A DNA stretch of 64,000 nt, taken from Alphaproteobacteria bacterium (GTDB lineage Bacteria; Pseudomonadota; Alphaproteobacteria; UBA6615). The stretch spans positions 62,001 to 126,000 of the forward strand of contig JAJFIX010000037.1 of assembly GCA_021774575.1 (NCBI GenBank). The letters are read 5' to 3'. Each line of letters begins with the position of its first letter. Position 1 is the first letter of the stretch. This document shows, piece after piece, positions 16,459 through 24,647 of this stretch. The position numbers and the translations under genes were made by a program. The notes beneath the pieces were generated by a model. That model saw nothing but the letters and a program-made list of their open reading frames with translations, did not search any database and was not told where the DNA came from.

Positions 16459-17648
16459 GTGAATTTCCAGTTGCGCCACGCGATACGGTCGGCGCCTTTG
16501 TCCCCCATGGTCGCGAAACACGGGCCGGAAATCGCAGCGGCCCCCTTTCCGGCTATAGCTTTGCGGTTAAGGATCTCTTCGATATCGAGGGTATGGGCAC
16601 CGGCGGTGGCAGTCCCGATTGGCTTGCCGATCATGGGGCCGCGACGGCGACGGCGCCGGCGGCTGCAGCGTTGCTTGACGCCGGCGCCGACATGGTGGGC
16701 AAGACCGTTTGCGATGAATTTTTCTACAGTCTTACCGGTGCCAATGCCCATTATGGAACGCCGGTGAATGTCCGTGCATCCGGTCGCCTGCCCGGCGGGT
16801 CATCGGCGGGTTCAGTGGCCGCAGTTGCCGCCAAATTATGCGACTTTGCCCTTGGTAGCGATACCGGCGGCTCGGTTCGGGTGCCAGCGGCGTTTTGTGG
16901 CCTTTATGGTTTACGCCCGACACATGGGCGGGTTGACCTCAGCCACGGAATGGCGATGGCGCCACGGTTTGATACCGGCGGGTGGTTTGCCCGTGATGCC
17001 AAACTTTTTCGCCAAGTCGGCGATGCCTTGCTCGTTGGCGATGAGGTCGAGGCCGAGATCAGCACGGTGATGCTGGCGGAAGATGCTTTTGGCCAAGCCG
17101 GTGCGCCTGTCGTTGCTTTACTGCGCGATTATCTCAAGGTGAAATCGGCCATTGTCCCCATGACCGAAAGAGTGGAATTGGCGCCGGGAAAGGATTTTGC
17201 TCGCCGAGCCGAAATATTTCGCATCGTCCAGGCCTATCAGGTCTGGGATACCTACGGCGATTGGATGACGAAAAATAAACCTAACCTGGGGCCGGGGATC
17301 AAAGACCGGATAGCCTTTGCCGCCACCGTGACCGATGACGCCTATGTCAAAGCCTTGGCTGAATGCGATGTACTGCGCGACGAGTTGCGGGCGATGATAA
17401 AGCCCGGCACGGTCATTGCGCTGCCGACGGCGCCCTGTATTGCGCCGCGCGCCGATGCGAGCGAGGACGAGTTTCTTGCTTTTCGGGTGCGGGGTATGGC
17501 GCTTACGTCGACTGCTGGGATATCGGGGCTACCCCAAATAACCCTGCCCGTGGGTGAGGTCGACGGATGTCCAATAGGATTATCGTTTCTCGGCTGGGCC
17601 GGGGGTGATGAAGCGCTGATGAATTTGGCCGTCCAGCTTTCGAGCTAG
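16455..17648 (+). CDS. amidase signature family hydrolase
   Basis: 397 residues from ATG 16455, which overlaps the preceding stop (ATGA). The Ser-cisSer-Lys triad is visible: Lys in SFAVKDLFD (about residue 37), the cis-Ser in PGGSSAGS and the nucleophile Ser in SDTGGSVRVPA. Length suits the shorter amidases of the family. Known chemistry: hydrolysis of an amide to acid plus ammonia; specificity is not readable. Translational coupling to the deacetylase/PuuE-like gene argues that they act in one pathway, perhaps purine-, pyrimidine- or ureide-type nitrogen salvage. A long imperfect hairpin follows. Confidence 0.88.
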   Translation: MSEFPVAPRDTVGAFVPHGRETRAGNRSGPLSGYSFAVKDLFDIEGMGTGGGSPDWLADHGAATATAPAAAALLDAGADMVGKTVCDEFFYSLTGANAHYGTPVNVRASGRLPGGSSAGSVAAVAAKLCDFALGSDTGGSVRVPAAFCGLYGLRPTHGRVDLSHGMAMAPRFDTGGWFARDAKLFRQVGDALLVGDEVEAEISTVMLAEDAFGQAGAPVVALLRDYLKVKSAIVPMTERVELAPGKDFARRAEIFRIVQAYQVWDTYGDWMTKNKPNLGPGIKDRIAFAATVTDDAYVKALAECDVLRDELRAMIKPGTVIALPTAPCIAPRADASEDEFLAFRVRGMALTSTAGISGLPQITLPVGEVDGCPIGLSFLGWAGGDEALMNLAVQLSS

Positions 17649-17657
17649 GGTCCCATC

Positions 17658-17715
17658 CATCCCGGTTGGTGCGCGATCCTGGGGGAACGATTTCGCGCGG
17701 CACCGAGCCGGGATG
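17658..17715 (+). terminator. long imperfect hairpin between convergent genes
   Basis: Arms starting CATCCCGG (17658-17665) and ending CCGGGATG (17708-17715), with further complementarity inside (GGTG/CACC, CGCGA/TCGCG). No T run. It separates the amidase and EF-hand gene ends and could serve both directions. Confidence 0.5.
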
Positions 17716-17743
17716 GCGGGGAGGATCCTAGAGGTGTCGGGTA

Positions 17744-18271
17744 TTACTGAGCCGGCGGTCCTCCTCGGCCGGGGCCACCCGGTCCACGACGATCTGGGCG
17801 ACCACGACGTTGGGGGCGAAGTTCATCTTCACCGATTATCCCGTCGCCGTCGCGGTCAAGCCTGGCGAATAGTTGATCCGACGGGCCGCCGAACTCATCG
17901 AGAGTGACGACGGCGTTGCCGTCGGCGTCGATCCGCTGAAAACTGTCGACCAACCGTTCACTATTGCGGCTTAGCCACAAGGCTTCATATTCGGCCAGGG
18001 AAATACTGCCGTCGCCATTGGTGTCGAACTCGGCAATTCTTGCCTGCTCGGCGGCGGCAACCTCGGCCAGACTGATGCTGCCGTCGCCGTTGGCGTCGAA
18101 GCGTTCGATTAAGTTCGGGCCACCGGGGCCACCAGGACCGCCGAACCGAGCGCCGCCCGGACCGCCTCGGCCAGGGGCCGCATCAAAATTTTGAGCCAAC
18201 GCGCCTCCGGCGACACCTGCGCTTAGGATGGCAATGCTCGTAACGGCGAGAATTTTTGTTTTCAGTGACAT
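17744..18271 (-). CDS. secreted EF-hand calcium-binding protein
   Basis: 175 residues. Signal peptide 1-26 (cleaved after ALA). Mature protein: a Gly/Pro-rich stretch (about 33-53), then four EF-hand loops at residues 59-70, 83-94, 115-126 and 139-150, each with Asp at position 1 and Glu at position 12; the third (DADGNAVVTLDE) lacks the usual Gly/Asp pattern at positions 5-6 and may bind weakly. The tail (151-175) is Arg/Gly/Pro-rich. Likely a periplasmic Ca2+ buffer or sensor. It is divergent from an OmpR-type two-component system whose kinase has a similar Arg/Pro/Gly-rich periplasmic stretch; regulation by that system is inferred. Confidence 0.9.
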   Translation of the reverse strand: MSLKTKILAVTSIAILSAGVAGGALAQNFDAAPGRGGPGGARFGGPGGPGGPNLIERFDANGDGSISLAEVAAAEQARIAEFDTNGDGSISLAEYEALWLSRNSERLVDSFQRIDADGNAVVTLDEFGGPSDQLFARLDRDGDGIIGEDELRPQRRGRPDRRGPGGPGRGGPPAQ

Positions 18272-18392
18272 CTTGACCTCTTTTCTGTTGTTTGCGTGTT
18301 GTGGAAGTTATTGAGCTATCTGATGTCACCAGTTAGCCGCATAAACGTCGCAAAAGTTTGCCGCCAAAGGGCCAAAATGGTCGCTAAATATG

Positions 18393-18437
18393 TCGAAACG
18401 CCATTTCGATACAGTTTGTTACATATTTCTTGTGACA
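18393..18437. promoter_or_regulatory. repeat elements in the EF-hand / two-component divergent region
   Basis: An inverted repeat TCGAAA-cgcca-TTTCGA (18393-18409) and, just after it, two direct copies of TTGTKACA (18416-18423 and 18430-18437, 14 bases apart). They sit 32 bases before the response-regulator ATG and are candidates for autoregulator binding. No other feature explains this 197-base region. Confidence 0.4.
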
Positions 18438-18468
18438 GGCGTGGGCGCAACCGCTCATACTTTTAGCC

Positions 18469-19200
18469 ATGACAGGCAATAGCGTTACCGAACCACATAT
18501 ATTGATCGTCGATGACCATCGCGAAATTCGCGACCTGGTCGGTCAATATTTGACCCGCAACGGTTATCGCGTGTCGTTGGCCGATGGCGGGCGGGCGATG
18601 GGAAAGATATTGGAACGCGCCTCTATTGATCTCGTCGTGCTCGACGTAATGATGCCCGGTGACGATGGCTTGACCATTTGCCGGGACCTGCGCGCGACGA
18701 CGGATCTTCCGGTTATTCTTCTTACCGCCATGGCCGAGGATACGGACCGCGTGGTCGGGTTGGAAATGGGGGCGGATGATTACCTGACCAAGCCGTTTAA
18801 CCCGCGCGAATTATTGGCGCGCATTAAGGCTGTGTTGCGGCGCACCAACGCCTTGCCCCGTCAAAAAATGGACATGCCAAAAGACGCAATTTGTTTTGAT
18901 CGCTGGCGCCTTGATGCCAGCAAGCGCGAATTGGTCGGATCCGACGGGGTCGCGGTTCCCCTTAGCAGCGCTGAGTTTCGGCTCCTGACCGTCTTCATTC
19001 AGCACCCGAAGATGGTTTTGACCCGAGATCAATTATTGGATTTGACCAAGGGCAAGACGGCATTGGCCTTCGACCGGTCTATCGACAATCAGGTAAGCCG
19101 CTTGCGGCGCAAAATCGAAATTGACGCCAAAAACCCGACATTAATCAAAACGGTTTGGGGGGGCGGCTACATGTTTACCGGCGACGTCGAAATGTCGTGA
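18469..19200 (+). CDS. OmpR-family response regulator
   Basis: 243 residues. Receiver domain (about 8-122) with acidic pocket Asp15/Asp16, phospho-acceptor Asp59 in VVLDVMMPGDDG, Thr86 and Lys108 (TKPF). The winged-helix DNA-binding domain (about 140-238) has FDRWRLDASKRELV, LLTVFIQHPKMVLTRDQLLD and the recognition helix SIDNQVSRLRRKI. Translation of the kinase starts inside its stop codon (GTGA), so the two are a coupled pair. The divergent EF-hand gene is a likely target. Confidence 0.93.
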   Translation: MTGNSVTEPHILIVDDHREIRDLVGQYLTRNGYRVSLADGGRAMGKILERASIDLVVLDVMMPGDDGLTICRDLRATTDLPVILLTAMAEDTDRVVGLEMGADDYLTKPFNPRELLARIKAVLRRTNALPRQKMDMPKDAICFDRWRLDASKRELVGSDGVAVPLSSAEFRLLTVFIQHPKMVLTRDQLLDLTKGKTALAFDRSIDNQVSRLRRKIEIDAKNPTLIKTVWGGGYMFTGDVEMS

Positions 19201-20696
19201 AGGTACAGGCATTCAAACATATCGTGCCGCGCAGCCTTGCCGGGCAAATGATTACCTTGCTGCTGATAACACTCGTCGTGGCACAGGGCGTCAGTATTTT
19301 CGTCTTTGCCGGTGAGCGTGAAGCCGCTTTGGTGCGCGCCAATAATTTTCAAATGGTGACCCGTATCGCGACAACCTATCGGCTCTTGAGGGATGTATCC
19401 ACCGAGCAGCATGCCCAAGTGATACTGGCCGCCAATTCGTCGGACCTACGCCTATGGAAGAGTGAAGAAAGCGCCGTCGATCCGTCAAATTCCGGCAATT
19501 CACCTTTTCGCCGCGCCTTAGAAGATGGGATCATCGCTACCGGCGCCCGCCAAGTTCTCGTTGATGTCTCGGGGGGGCTGGCCTTTCAGGGACGATCGCC
19601 GCGCCCCGGGCCGCAAGTGGGTCGACCCGATCCTCGCCGTCCCCGAGGGGGATTTCGACCCCGCCAGGATTTGCCTCCTTTGCCCCCTTTGGACCGGGTG
19701 GAACTCGCCATCTCCATCCAATTTGACGATGGCAGTTGGTTGAATGCGGCGACCCGGCACGATGAACCTGTATCGGGTTGGGCGACAGCCAGTTTGGTTT
19801 CGATGGCCCTAACCGCGATCGCCCTGATCGCCATGGTCATTTTTATGGTGCGACGTATCACCCGTCCAATGCGGACCCTGGCGATTGCCACCGAAGGCGT
19901 CGGCCGCGGAGAGGAAATTGCCGATCTTCCCGAAAAGGGACCTGAAGATATCCGGCGCGTGACCCGCGCCTTTAACCGAATGCAAGAACGACTTGAACGT
20001 TTCGTTCGGGACCGCACGCAGATGCTGGCGGCAATTTCTCACGATCTACGCTCGCCGATCACCGTATTGCGATTGCGCGCTGAAATGATTGAAGACGTAG
20101 AGATCCGCGAAAAAATGTTGGGTACGCTACAAGAAATGTCGGAAATGACCGAGGCGACCCTCACCTTTGCGCGCCAGGAGGCCGATCATGAGCAAACCCG
20201 CACCGTCGATTTGTCGGCGCTTATTGGTGCCGTTTGCGATGATATCGCGGAGTCGCACGGTGAACTATCTCACTGTGAAACATCTCTGGGCGAAATGGGA
20301 GGGAAACAAGTGGTGACCTTCGAACCCCAGGATGGTTTGGCTGTTCGGGGACGCTCGGTTAGCTTAAAGAGGGCGATGCGAAATCTAATCGAAAACGCGA
20401 TTGCCTATGGGACATGCGCGCGAGTTCGGCTGAGAATTGCTGATCGAATTGTGACGATTTTCGTCGATGATGATGGACCCGGCATTGACCAAGCGTCCCG
20501 CGAAGACGTGTTTGCGCCGTTTTATCGCCTGGAGGGGTCGCGCAATCGCGATACTGGCGGGGTTGGGCTCGGCCTATCGATTGCCCGAACGATTATTCGC
20601 AGTCACGGCGGCGATATCGAGCTGGAGAACCGCGACAGCGCATCCGGCGCTGTCGCTGGTCTGCGCGTGACAATAACTTTGCCGACGCTCCTGTAA
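19197..20696 (+). CDS. sensor histidine kinase paired with the OmpR-type regulator
   Basis: 499 residues from the GTG at 19197, chosen because it overlaps the regulator stop by 4 bases and gives a short basic N-terminus before the first helix. TM1 about 14-38, periplasmic domain about 39-195, TM2 about 197-218, HAMP about 219-270, HisKA with His282 in SHDLRSP, HATPase with NLIENAIAYG, DDDGPGI and GVGLGLSIA. The periplasmic domain contains an Arg/Pro-rich stretch at residues 133-165, unusual for such sensors and similar in composition to the tail of the divergent EF-hand protein. Signal unknown; Ca2+ or a cationic or metal stress is a guess. Confidence 0.92.
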   Translation: MKVQAFKHIVPRSLAGQMITLLLITLVVAQGVSIFVFAGEREAALVRANNFQMVTRIATTYRLLRDVSTEQHAQVILAANSSDLRLWKSEESAVDPSNSGNSPFRRALEDGIIATGARQVLVDVSGGLAFQGRSPRPGPQVGRPDPRRPRGGFRPRQDLPPLPPLDRVELAISIQFDDGSWLNAATRHDEPVSGWATASLVSMALTAIALIAMVIFMVRRITRPMRTLAIATEGVGRGEEIADLPEKGPEDIRRVTRAFNRMQERLERFVRDRTQMLAAISHDLRSPITVLRLRAEMIEDVEIREKMLGTLQEMSEMTEATLTFARQEADHEQTRTVDLSALIGAVCDDIAESHGELSHCETSLGEMGGKQVVTFEPQDGLAVRGRSVSLKRAMRNLIENAIAYGTCARVRLRIADRIVTIFVDDDGPGIDQASREDVFAPFYRLEGSRNRDTGGVGLGLSIARTIIRSHGGDIELENRDSASGAVAGLRVTITLPTLL

Positions 20697-20706
20697 TATT
20701 TTCCGG

Positions 20707-21405
20707 TCAGATATAGCTCCACTGGTCCATGCGCGCTAAATGCTCCTCGACGCCGTGTACGCCGGGCAATGTTTCGGCGGCAACCCGTAGGGCTTCGCGC
20801 TCTTCTTCCGAATAGATCCGACCCCAAATCTGGACAATGCCGTCGTTGACAAAGATGCTGAGATCGCTCGGTCGCAGCCATTTATTTTCGTCCAGCCGTT
20901 CCAGCAATTTTACGCGGATCGCTTCGTCTCCTTCGGCAACGGTGTTTTCGAGATTGCCCTCGAAATTGGCCAGCGCCTGCACCAGGTCGGCTCGACTGAC
21001 AATACCGACCAGGATTTTCCCATCGAGCACCGGGACGCGCTTTATGTTGCGCTTGGCAAACAGCTTGGCAATCTCGGTGAGCGGCATTTCTCGTGTGGCG
21101 CAAACGACGTCGGTGACCATTAAATCGGCGGCTTTCACCGCGTGGGATTTAACATAGTCACGGGCAACTTGGCGCGGTTCGGAGAAGAACCCAAGCAGGC
21201 CTGTTTCAGGTTTTTGATCGGTTTCAATCTCAAACCTGCGGATCAGGTCGCCTTCACTGATCAGGCCGGCTAGATAACCGCTCTTGTCGATGACGGGCAC
21301 GGCGCTAATTCTATTTTCAACCAAAATAGCAGCGATATCGCGGATATTTGTGTCTACGCCAACCGTAATGACTTTTGAGGTCATTACATCTCTTGCTTTT
21401 AGCAT
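20707..21405 (-). CDS. CBS-pair plus BON domain protein
   Basis: 232 residues, ATG preceded by AGGAGG. Two CBS motifs fill the first 150 residues (MTSKVITVGVDTNIRDIA... and VTDVVCATREMPLTEIA...), each with the expected hydrophobic core and the GLISEGDLIRR / GIVSRADLVQA ends. A BON domain (about 165-225) ends at GVHGVEEHL. CBS pairs bind adenosyl nucleotides and sense energy state; BON domains often contact membranes or partner proteins. Soluble, function unspecific. Ends 10 bases from the convergent kinase gene. Confidence 0.9.
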   Translation of the reverse strand: MLKARDVMTSKVITVGVDTNIRDIAAILVENRISAVPVIDKSGYLAGLISEGDLIRRFEIETDQKPETGLLGFFSEPRQVARDYVKSHAVKAADLMVTDVVCATREMPLTEIAKLFAKRNIKRVPVLDGKILVGIVSRADLVQALANFEGNLENTVAEGDEAIRVKLLERLDENKWLRPSDLSIFVNDGIVQIWGRIYSEEEREALRVAAETLPGVHGVEEHLARMDQWSYI

Positions 21406-21500
21406 CGCACCCTCCTGCCAAAATTGTTGGTATAGGGTATTTTGGGCCTAGGGCGGGGGGCGTGTATTTGACCCAAATCAACTCTGATAGGGCAAAAAGT

Positions 21501-21533
21501 AAAAAAAAATGGGAGGAGCCGAGGCTCCTCCCA
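21501..21533 (-). terminator. rho-independent terminator of the parvulin gene
   Basis: On the minus strand an 11-bp perfect GC-rich stem (arms 21510-21520 and 21523-21533) is followed directly by a run of nine T (A at 21501-21509). It lies 24 bases after the stop at 21557. Confidence 0.9.
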
Positions 21534-21556
21534 CATTCTCACAAGCCTATCGGAGG

Positions 21557-22459
21557 CTATTCTTCAGCGTGGTCATCTTCCGCCGGTTCTTCGGCATGGT
21601 CGTCTTCCGCCGGTTCTTCGGTGGTTTCATATTTCAGCTCGATCGTTGCGCCCGACCGCAACCCTTCGATATGGTCTTCCATTGCTTTTTGGCGTAGCTC
21701 GGGCTCTAGCTGGACGCGCATTGACTGGAAGGGGGGGGCATCGACTTCTTGGACATCGTCAACTTTGATCACATGCCAGCCGAATTGGGTCTGCACCGGG
21801 GTCGCGCTGAATGCGCCGACTTCCATTGCAAAGGCGGCGATGGCGAAGGGCTCGACCATGGCGTTTTTCTTAAAAAATCCGAGACTGCCACCGGACTCGC
21901 TCGAAGGGCCAATTGACCTTTCCTGGGCCAAGGTAGCAAAATCAGCGCCGCCTTGAAGTTCGGCGATGACCGCAAGAGCTTCTTCTTCGGTGTCGAGCAG
22001 AATGTGACTGGCACTGACTTCTTTTGTCAACTCGTCGGCCTGGACCTGTTCGTCATAGGCTGCCTGAAGGGCTGCGTCCGTGACCGCTTCATCTTGCACG
22101 CGAGCAACATTCGCCTCACGCAACGAGAACACTTTGAAACGTTCGATGCTGTGCAAGAAATCTTGGGAATCGCCAAGCCCTTGGGTCCGGCCTTCGGCGG
22201 CGAGGAGTTCGGTTTCAATGAGCGTGTTCATCAACGGTTCGCGCAGCTGGTCGATGGGCATCGCCTGAACATTAGGCGGCAGTTGGGAAACGGCCGAGTC
22301 CAAATCTTTCTGCGTGATATTAACGCCATTGACGATGGCCAATACCGGCGAATTGTCCTCAACTTTTACCTCAGTATCGGACTGCAAAAAATCACAGCCG
22401 CCGATCAAGAGGGTTCCGGACAGCGCGACAACGCTGAGAGGTAAAACTAGTCTTTTCAT
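21557..22459 (-). CDS. parvulin-type peptidyl-prolyl isomerase lipoprotein
   Basis: 300 residues from ATG 22459, chosen because it opens a lipoprotein signal with lipobox LIGGC (Cys22); upstream starts would bury it. A SurA/PrsA-like N-terminal helical region (about 38-145) is followed by a rotamase domain (about 150-245) with ASHILLDTEEEA, GADFATLAQERS, GGSLGFF and FGWHVIKVDD. Envelope role: folding of exported or outer-membrane proteins. The C-terminus is an acidic tail made of two copies of a 9-residue EEPAEDDHA unit encoded by 27-base tandem repeats. Monocistronic, with its own terminator. Confidence 0.9.
   Translation of the reverse strand: MKRLVLPLSVVALSGTLLIGGCDFLQSDTEVKVEDNSPVLAIVNGVNITQKDLDSAVSQLPPNVQAMPIDQLREPLMNTLIETELLAAEGRTQGLGDSQDFLHSIERFKVFSLREANVARVQDEAVTDAALQAAYDEQVQADELTKEVSASHILLDTEEEALAVIAELQGGADFATLAQERSIGPSSESGGSLGFFKKNAMVEPFAIAAFAMEVGAFSATPVQTQFGWHVIKVDDVQEVDAPPFQSMRVQLEPELRQKAMEDHIEGLRSGATIELKYETTEEPAEDDHAEEPAEDDHAEE
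21563..21616 (-). repeat. 27-bp tandem repeat in the parvulin gene 3' end
   Basis: Units 21563-21589 and 21590-21616, differing at four bases. They encode two EEPAEDDHA units at the protein C-terminus. Confidence 0.8.
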
Positions 22460-22628
22460 AATACTGATCCGTTCTATGTGGTGTTGCCGCCAGCAGGCAA
22501 AACATGTGCTCAGCCGGTTTGAATCCAATTTTAGCGTGAAGTTATTACCCCATATTCTATGCCTAGGGCAATGATTCGTGCCGATAATCGGGCAAATACA
22601 GTTTGGACGTTAAACATGAAGGACTCTT

Positions 22629-23387
22629 TTAGGGAAGGCGAATAGCCCCATCGAGCCGTACGACTTCGCCGTTCATCAACCGGTTTTCGATCATATGTTG
22701 GGCGAGGGCGGCAAATTCCTGCGGCGTACCCAATCGATTAGGAAAAGGTGCGAGTTTTGCAAGTCCGTCAATTACCTTTTCCGGCAGCCCAGCGGCCATG
22801 GGAGTATCCATAATGCCCGGCGCAATTGTCAGTACACGAATGCCAAACCGGGAGAGTTCCCGCGCGGCTGGCAGTGTGAGCGCGGCTATACCCCCTTTTG
22901 ACGCCGAATAGGCGGCTTGGCCGATTTGGCCGTCAAATGCCGCCACCGAGGCGGTTGAGATAATCACCCCGCGTTCACCCTCTTCCAGGGGCGGCGTTTG
23001 GGCGATTGCTGCCGACCCGGCGCGCATCGCATTGAAGCTACCGATAAGGTTGATATTGATAACTTTGGCAAAATCATCGAGGGGCATCGGGCCGTCACGC
23101 CCTACTATTCGTTTCGCCGGTCCAATACCGGCGCAATTCATTACAATTCGAAAAGCCATGCTCGACCGGTCTTGCAGTTCGGCAATTGCCGCGTCCATTG
23201 CATGCTCGTTGGTGACATCGCAAGAAAGAGCGATGCCGCCCAGTCGCTCGGCGACCTCGCGCGCTGCCGGCTCGTTGATATCGAGAATACCGACCAAGCC
23301 GCCGGCGTCGGCAATCATCTCGGCGACAGCCAACCCCAGCCCCGATGCGCCGCCGGTTATGAGCGCTGCCGCTCCTTCGATCTTCAT
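22629..23387 (-). CDS. 3-hydroxyacyl-CoA dehydrogenase-type SDR
   Basis: 252 residues. NAD-binding TGGASGLG near residue 11, LDIN acidic end of the second strand favouring NAD, NCAG (about 83-86), Ser of STASVAAFDGQ and catalytic YSASK. Sequence style matches HSD17B10-like type-2 3-hydroxyacyl-CoA dehydrogenases. It is the last gene of a minus-strand run with thiolase (15 bases upstream), acyl-CoA ligase and enoyl-CoA hydratase, so it likely oxidises the 3-hydroxyacyl-CoA made by the hydratase before thiolysis. Confidence 0.88.
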   Translation of the reverse strand: MKIEGAAALITGGASGLGLAVAEMIADAGGLVGILDINEPAAREVAERLGGIALSCDVTNEHAMDAAIAELQDRSSMAFRIVMNCAGIGPAKRIVGRDGPMPLDDFAKVININLIGSFNAMRAGSAAIAQTPPLEEGERGVIISTASVAAFDGQIGQAAYSASKGGIAALTLPAARELSRFGIRVLTIAPGIMDTPMAAGLPEKVIDGLAKLAPFPNRLGTPQEFAALAQHMIENRLMNGEVVRLDGAIRLP

Positions 23388-23402
23388 GAAATTGGGTGCT
23401 CC

Positions 23403-24647
23403 TTAAACAAGGTTTTCTATTAATACAGCCATGCCTTGCCCGCCGCCAATACAGGCAGCGGCGATCCCCAAGCGTCCCCCATTTTCGGCAAGTTGGCGCG
23501 CCAATGTGAGGGTGCAGCGCAATCCGGTTGCCGCCAACGGATGGCCAAGAGCGATGGCGCCACCATTCACATTCACCCTTCCTTGATCAAGGTCGAGTTC
23601 GGCGAGGCAAGCCAGGACCTGGGCACCGAACGCCTCGTTGATTTCAAATAAATCAATATCGTCGAGGCCAAGTTCGGTTGCGGCGAGCAGTTTAGCGATT
23701 GCCGTTGCCGGGCCGATACCCATGATATGGGGGGGCACGCCGACCGTCGCCGATGCCAGGAAGCGGGTGCTGGGTGCGGTTTCAAGGTCTTGACGGGTCC
23801 GACCGGATACAACCGTCATGGCCGCCGCCCCGTCGACAATCGCCGAGCTGTTGCCCGCCGTCTGCACGCCACCGAAAACCGGCCGGAGTTTGGCCAGCGC
23901 TTGGGCGTCCGTCGGCCGGATATGATTGTCGGCATCAAAACGCTTTTGGCCACCGGTCAAACGCAATTTGCGTGGTGAGTAGCCGTCAACCTCGTAGCTG
24001 CAATTCTCCAGCGGTGTAATTTCTCCGGCAAAAAATCCGCGTGCCTGGGCGGCGGCGGCCTTGGCAAAACTTGCTGCGGCTAAACTGTCGGTCGCCTCTC
24101 GGTCGATTTGGTAATCGCGCGCCAGATTTTCCGCCGTTCCGCCCATCTGCAGGTCCGGCGCCGTGTCGTGCAGGCTTTCCCAGAGGAAATCTCGAAAATC
24201 GGGGCTTTGCCCCAATTTTATGCCGGTTCGGCTGGAATAGGATGCGATTGGATTGCGTGACATCGATTCCGCTCCGACGCACAATACCCTGTCACCCCGG
24301 TTCAGCGTCAGGGCGTCGGCAGCTTGGGTCAGTAATTCAAATCCGGATCCACATAGCCGGTGGGCAAATAATGCCGGGACGTCATGAGGAATATTTGCAT
24401 AAAGGCCGATATGGCGCGGCAGATATAGGGCGTCAAAGCTCGCTTGAGCCAGAGATGAGGCGACGACCAAATCGACCTCATCGGCGGCGACACCGGCGCG
24501 GTCAAGGCTGTCGCGGGCAACTGCAATTCCTAAGTCGGTTGGCGAGATAGCTGCCAAGACACCGCCGAAATCGGCAAATGCCGTGCGGCAGCCTCCGGTC
24601 AGATAGACGTCTTCATATTGGGTCGCATATCCACGCATGATTGTCAC
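23403..24647 (-). CDS. thiolase (acyl-CoA acetyltransferase)
   Basis: 414 residues. Catalytic triad visible: nucleophile Cys99 in HRLCGSG, His in GGAIALGHPLAATG and the second Cys in CIGGGQG. Start is a GTG at 24647 that overlaps the ligase stop by 4 bases; an ATG three codons later is possible. Family reaction: thiolytic release of acetyl-CoA from a 3-ketoacyl-CoA. With its neighbours it completes one turn of beta-oxidation, so it is probably degradative rather than biosynthetic. Confidence 0.93.
   Translation of the reverse strand: MTIMRGYATQYEDVYLTGGCRTAFADFGGVLAAISPTDLGIAVARDSLDRAGVAADEVDLVVASSLAQASFDALYLPRHIGLYANIPHDVPALFAHRLCGSGFELLTQAADALTLNRGDRVLCVGAESMSRNPIASYSSRTGIKLGQSPDFRDFLWESLHDTAPDLQMGGTAENLARDYQIDREATDSLAAASFAKAAAAQARGFFAGEITPLENCSYEVDGYSPRKLRLTGGQKRFDADNHIRPTDAQALAKLRPVFGGVQTAGNSSAIVDGAAAMTVVSGRTRQDLETAPSTRFLASATVGVPPHIMGIGPATAIAKLLAATELGLDDIDLFEINEAFGAQVLACLAELDLDQGRVNVNGGAIALGHPLAATGLRCTLTLARQLAENGGRLGIAAACIGGGQGMAVLIENLV

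Noticed and set aside
21563-21616. Two-copy 27-bp repeat as a CRISPR-like array
   Set aside because: No spacers; units are directly adjacent and in frame within a coding region.
21375-21956. 193-residue plus-strand reading frame rich in Ser/Trp
   Set aside because: It is the antisense of the parvulin gene and its tandem repeat; composition is abnormal and the minus-strand gene has a lipobox, domain motifs and a terminator.
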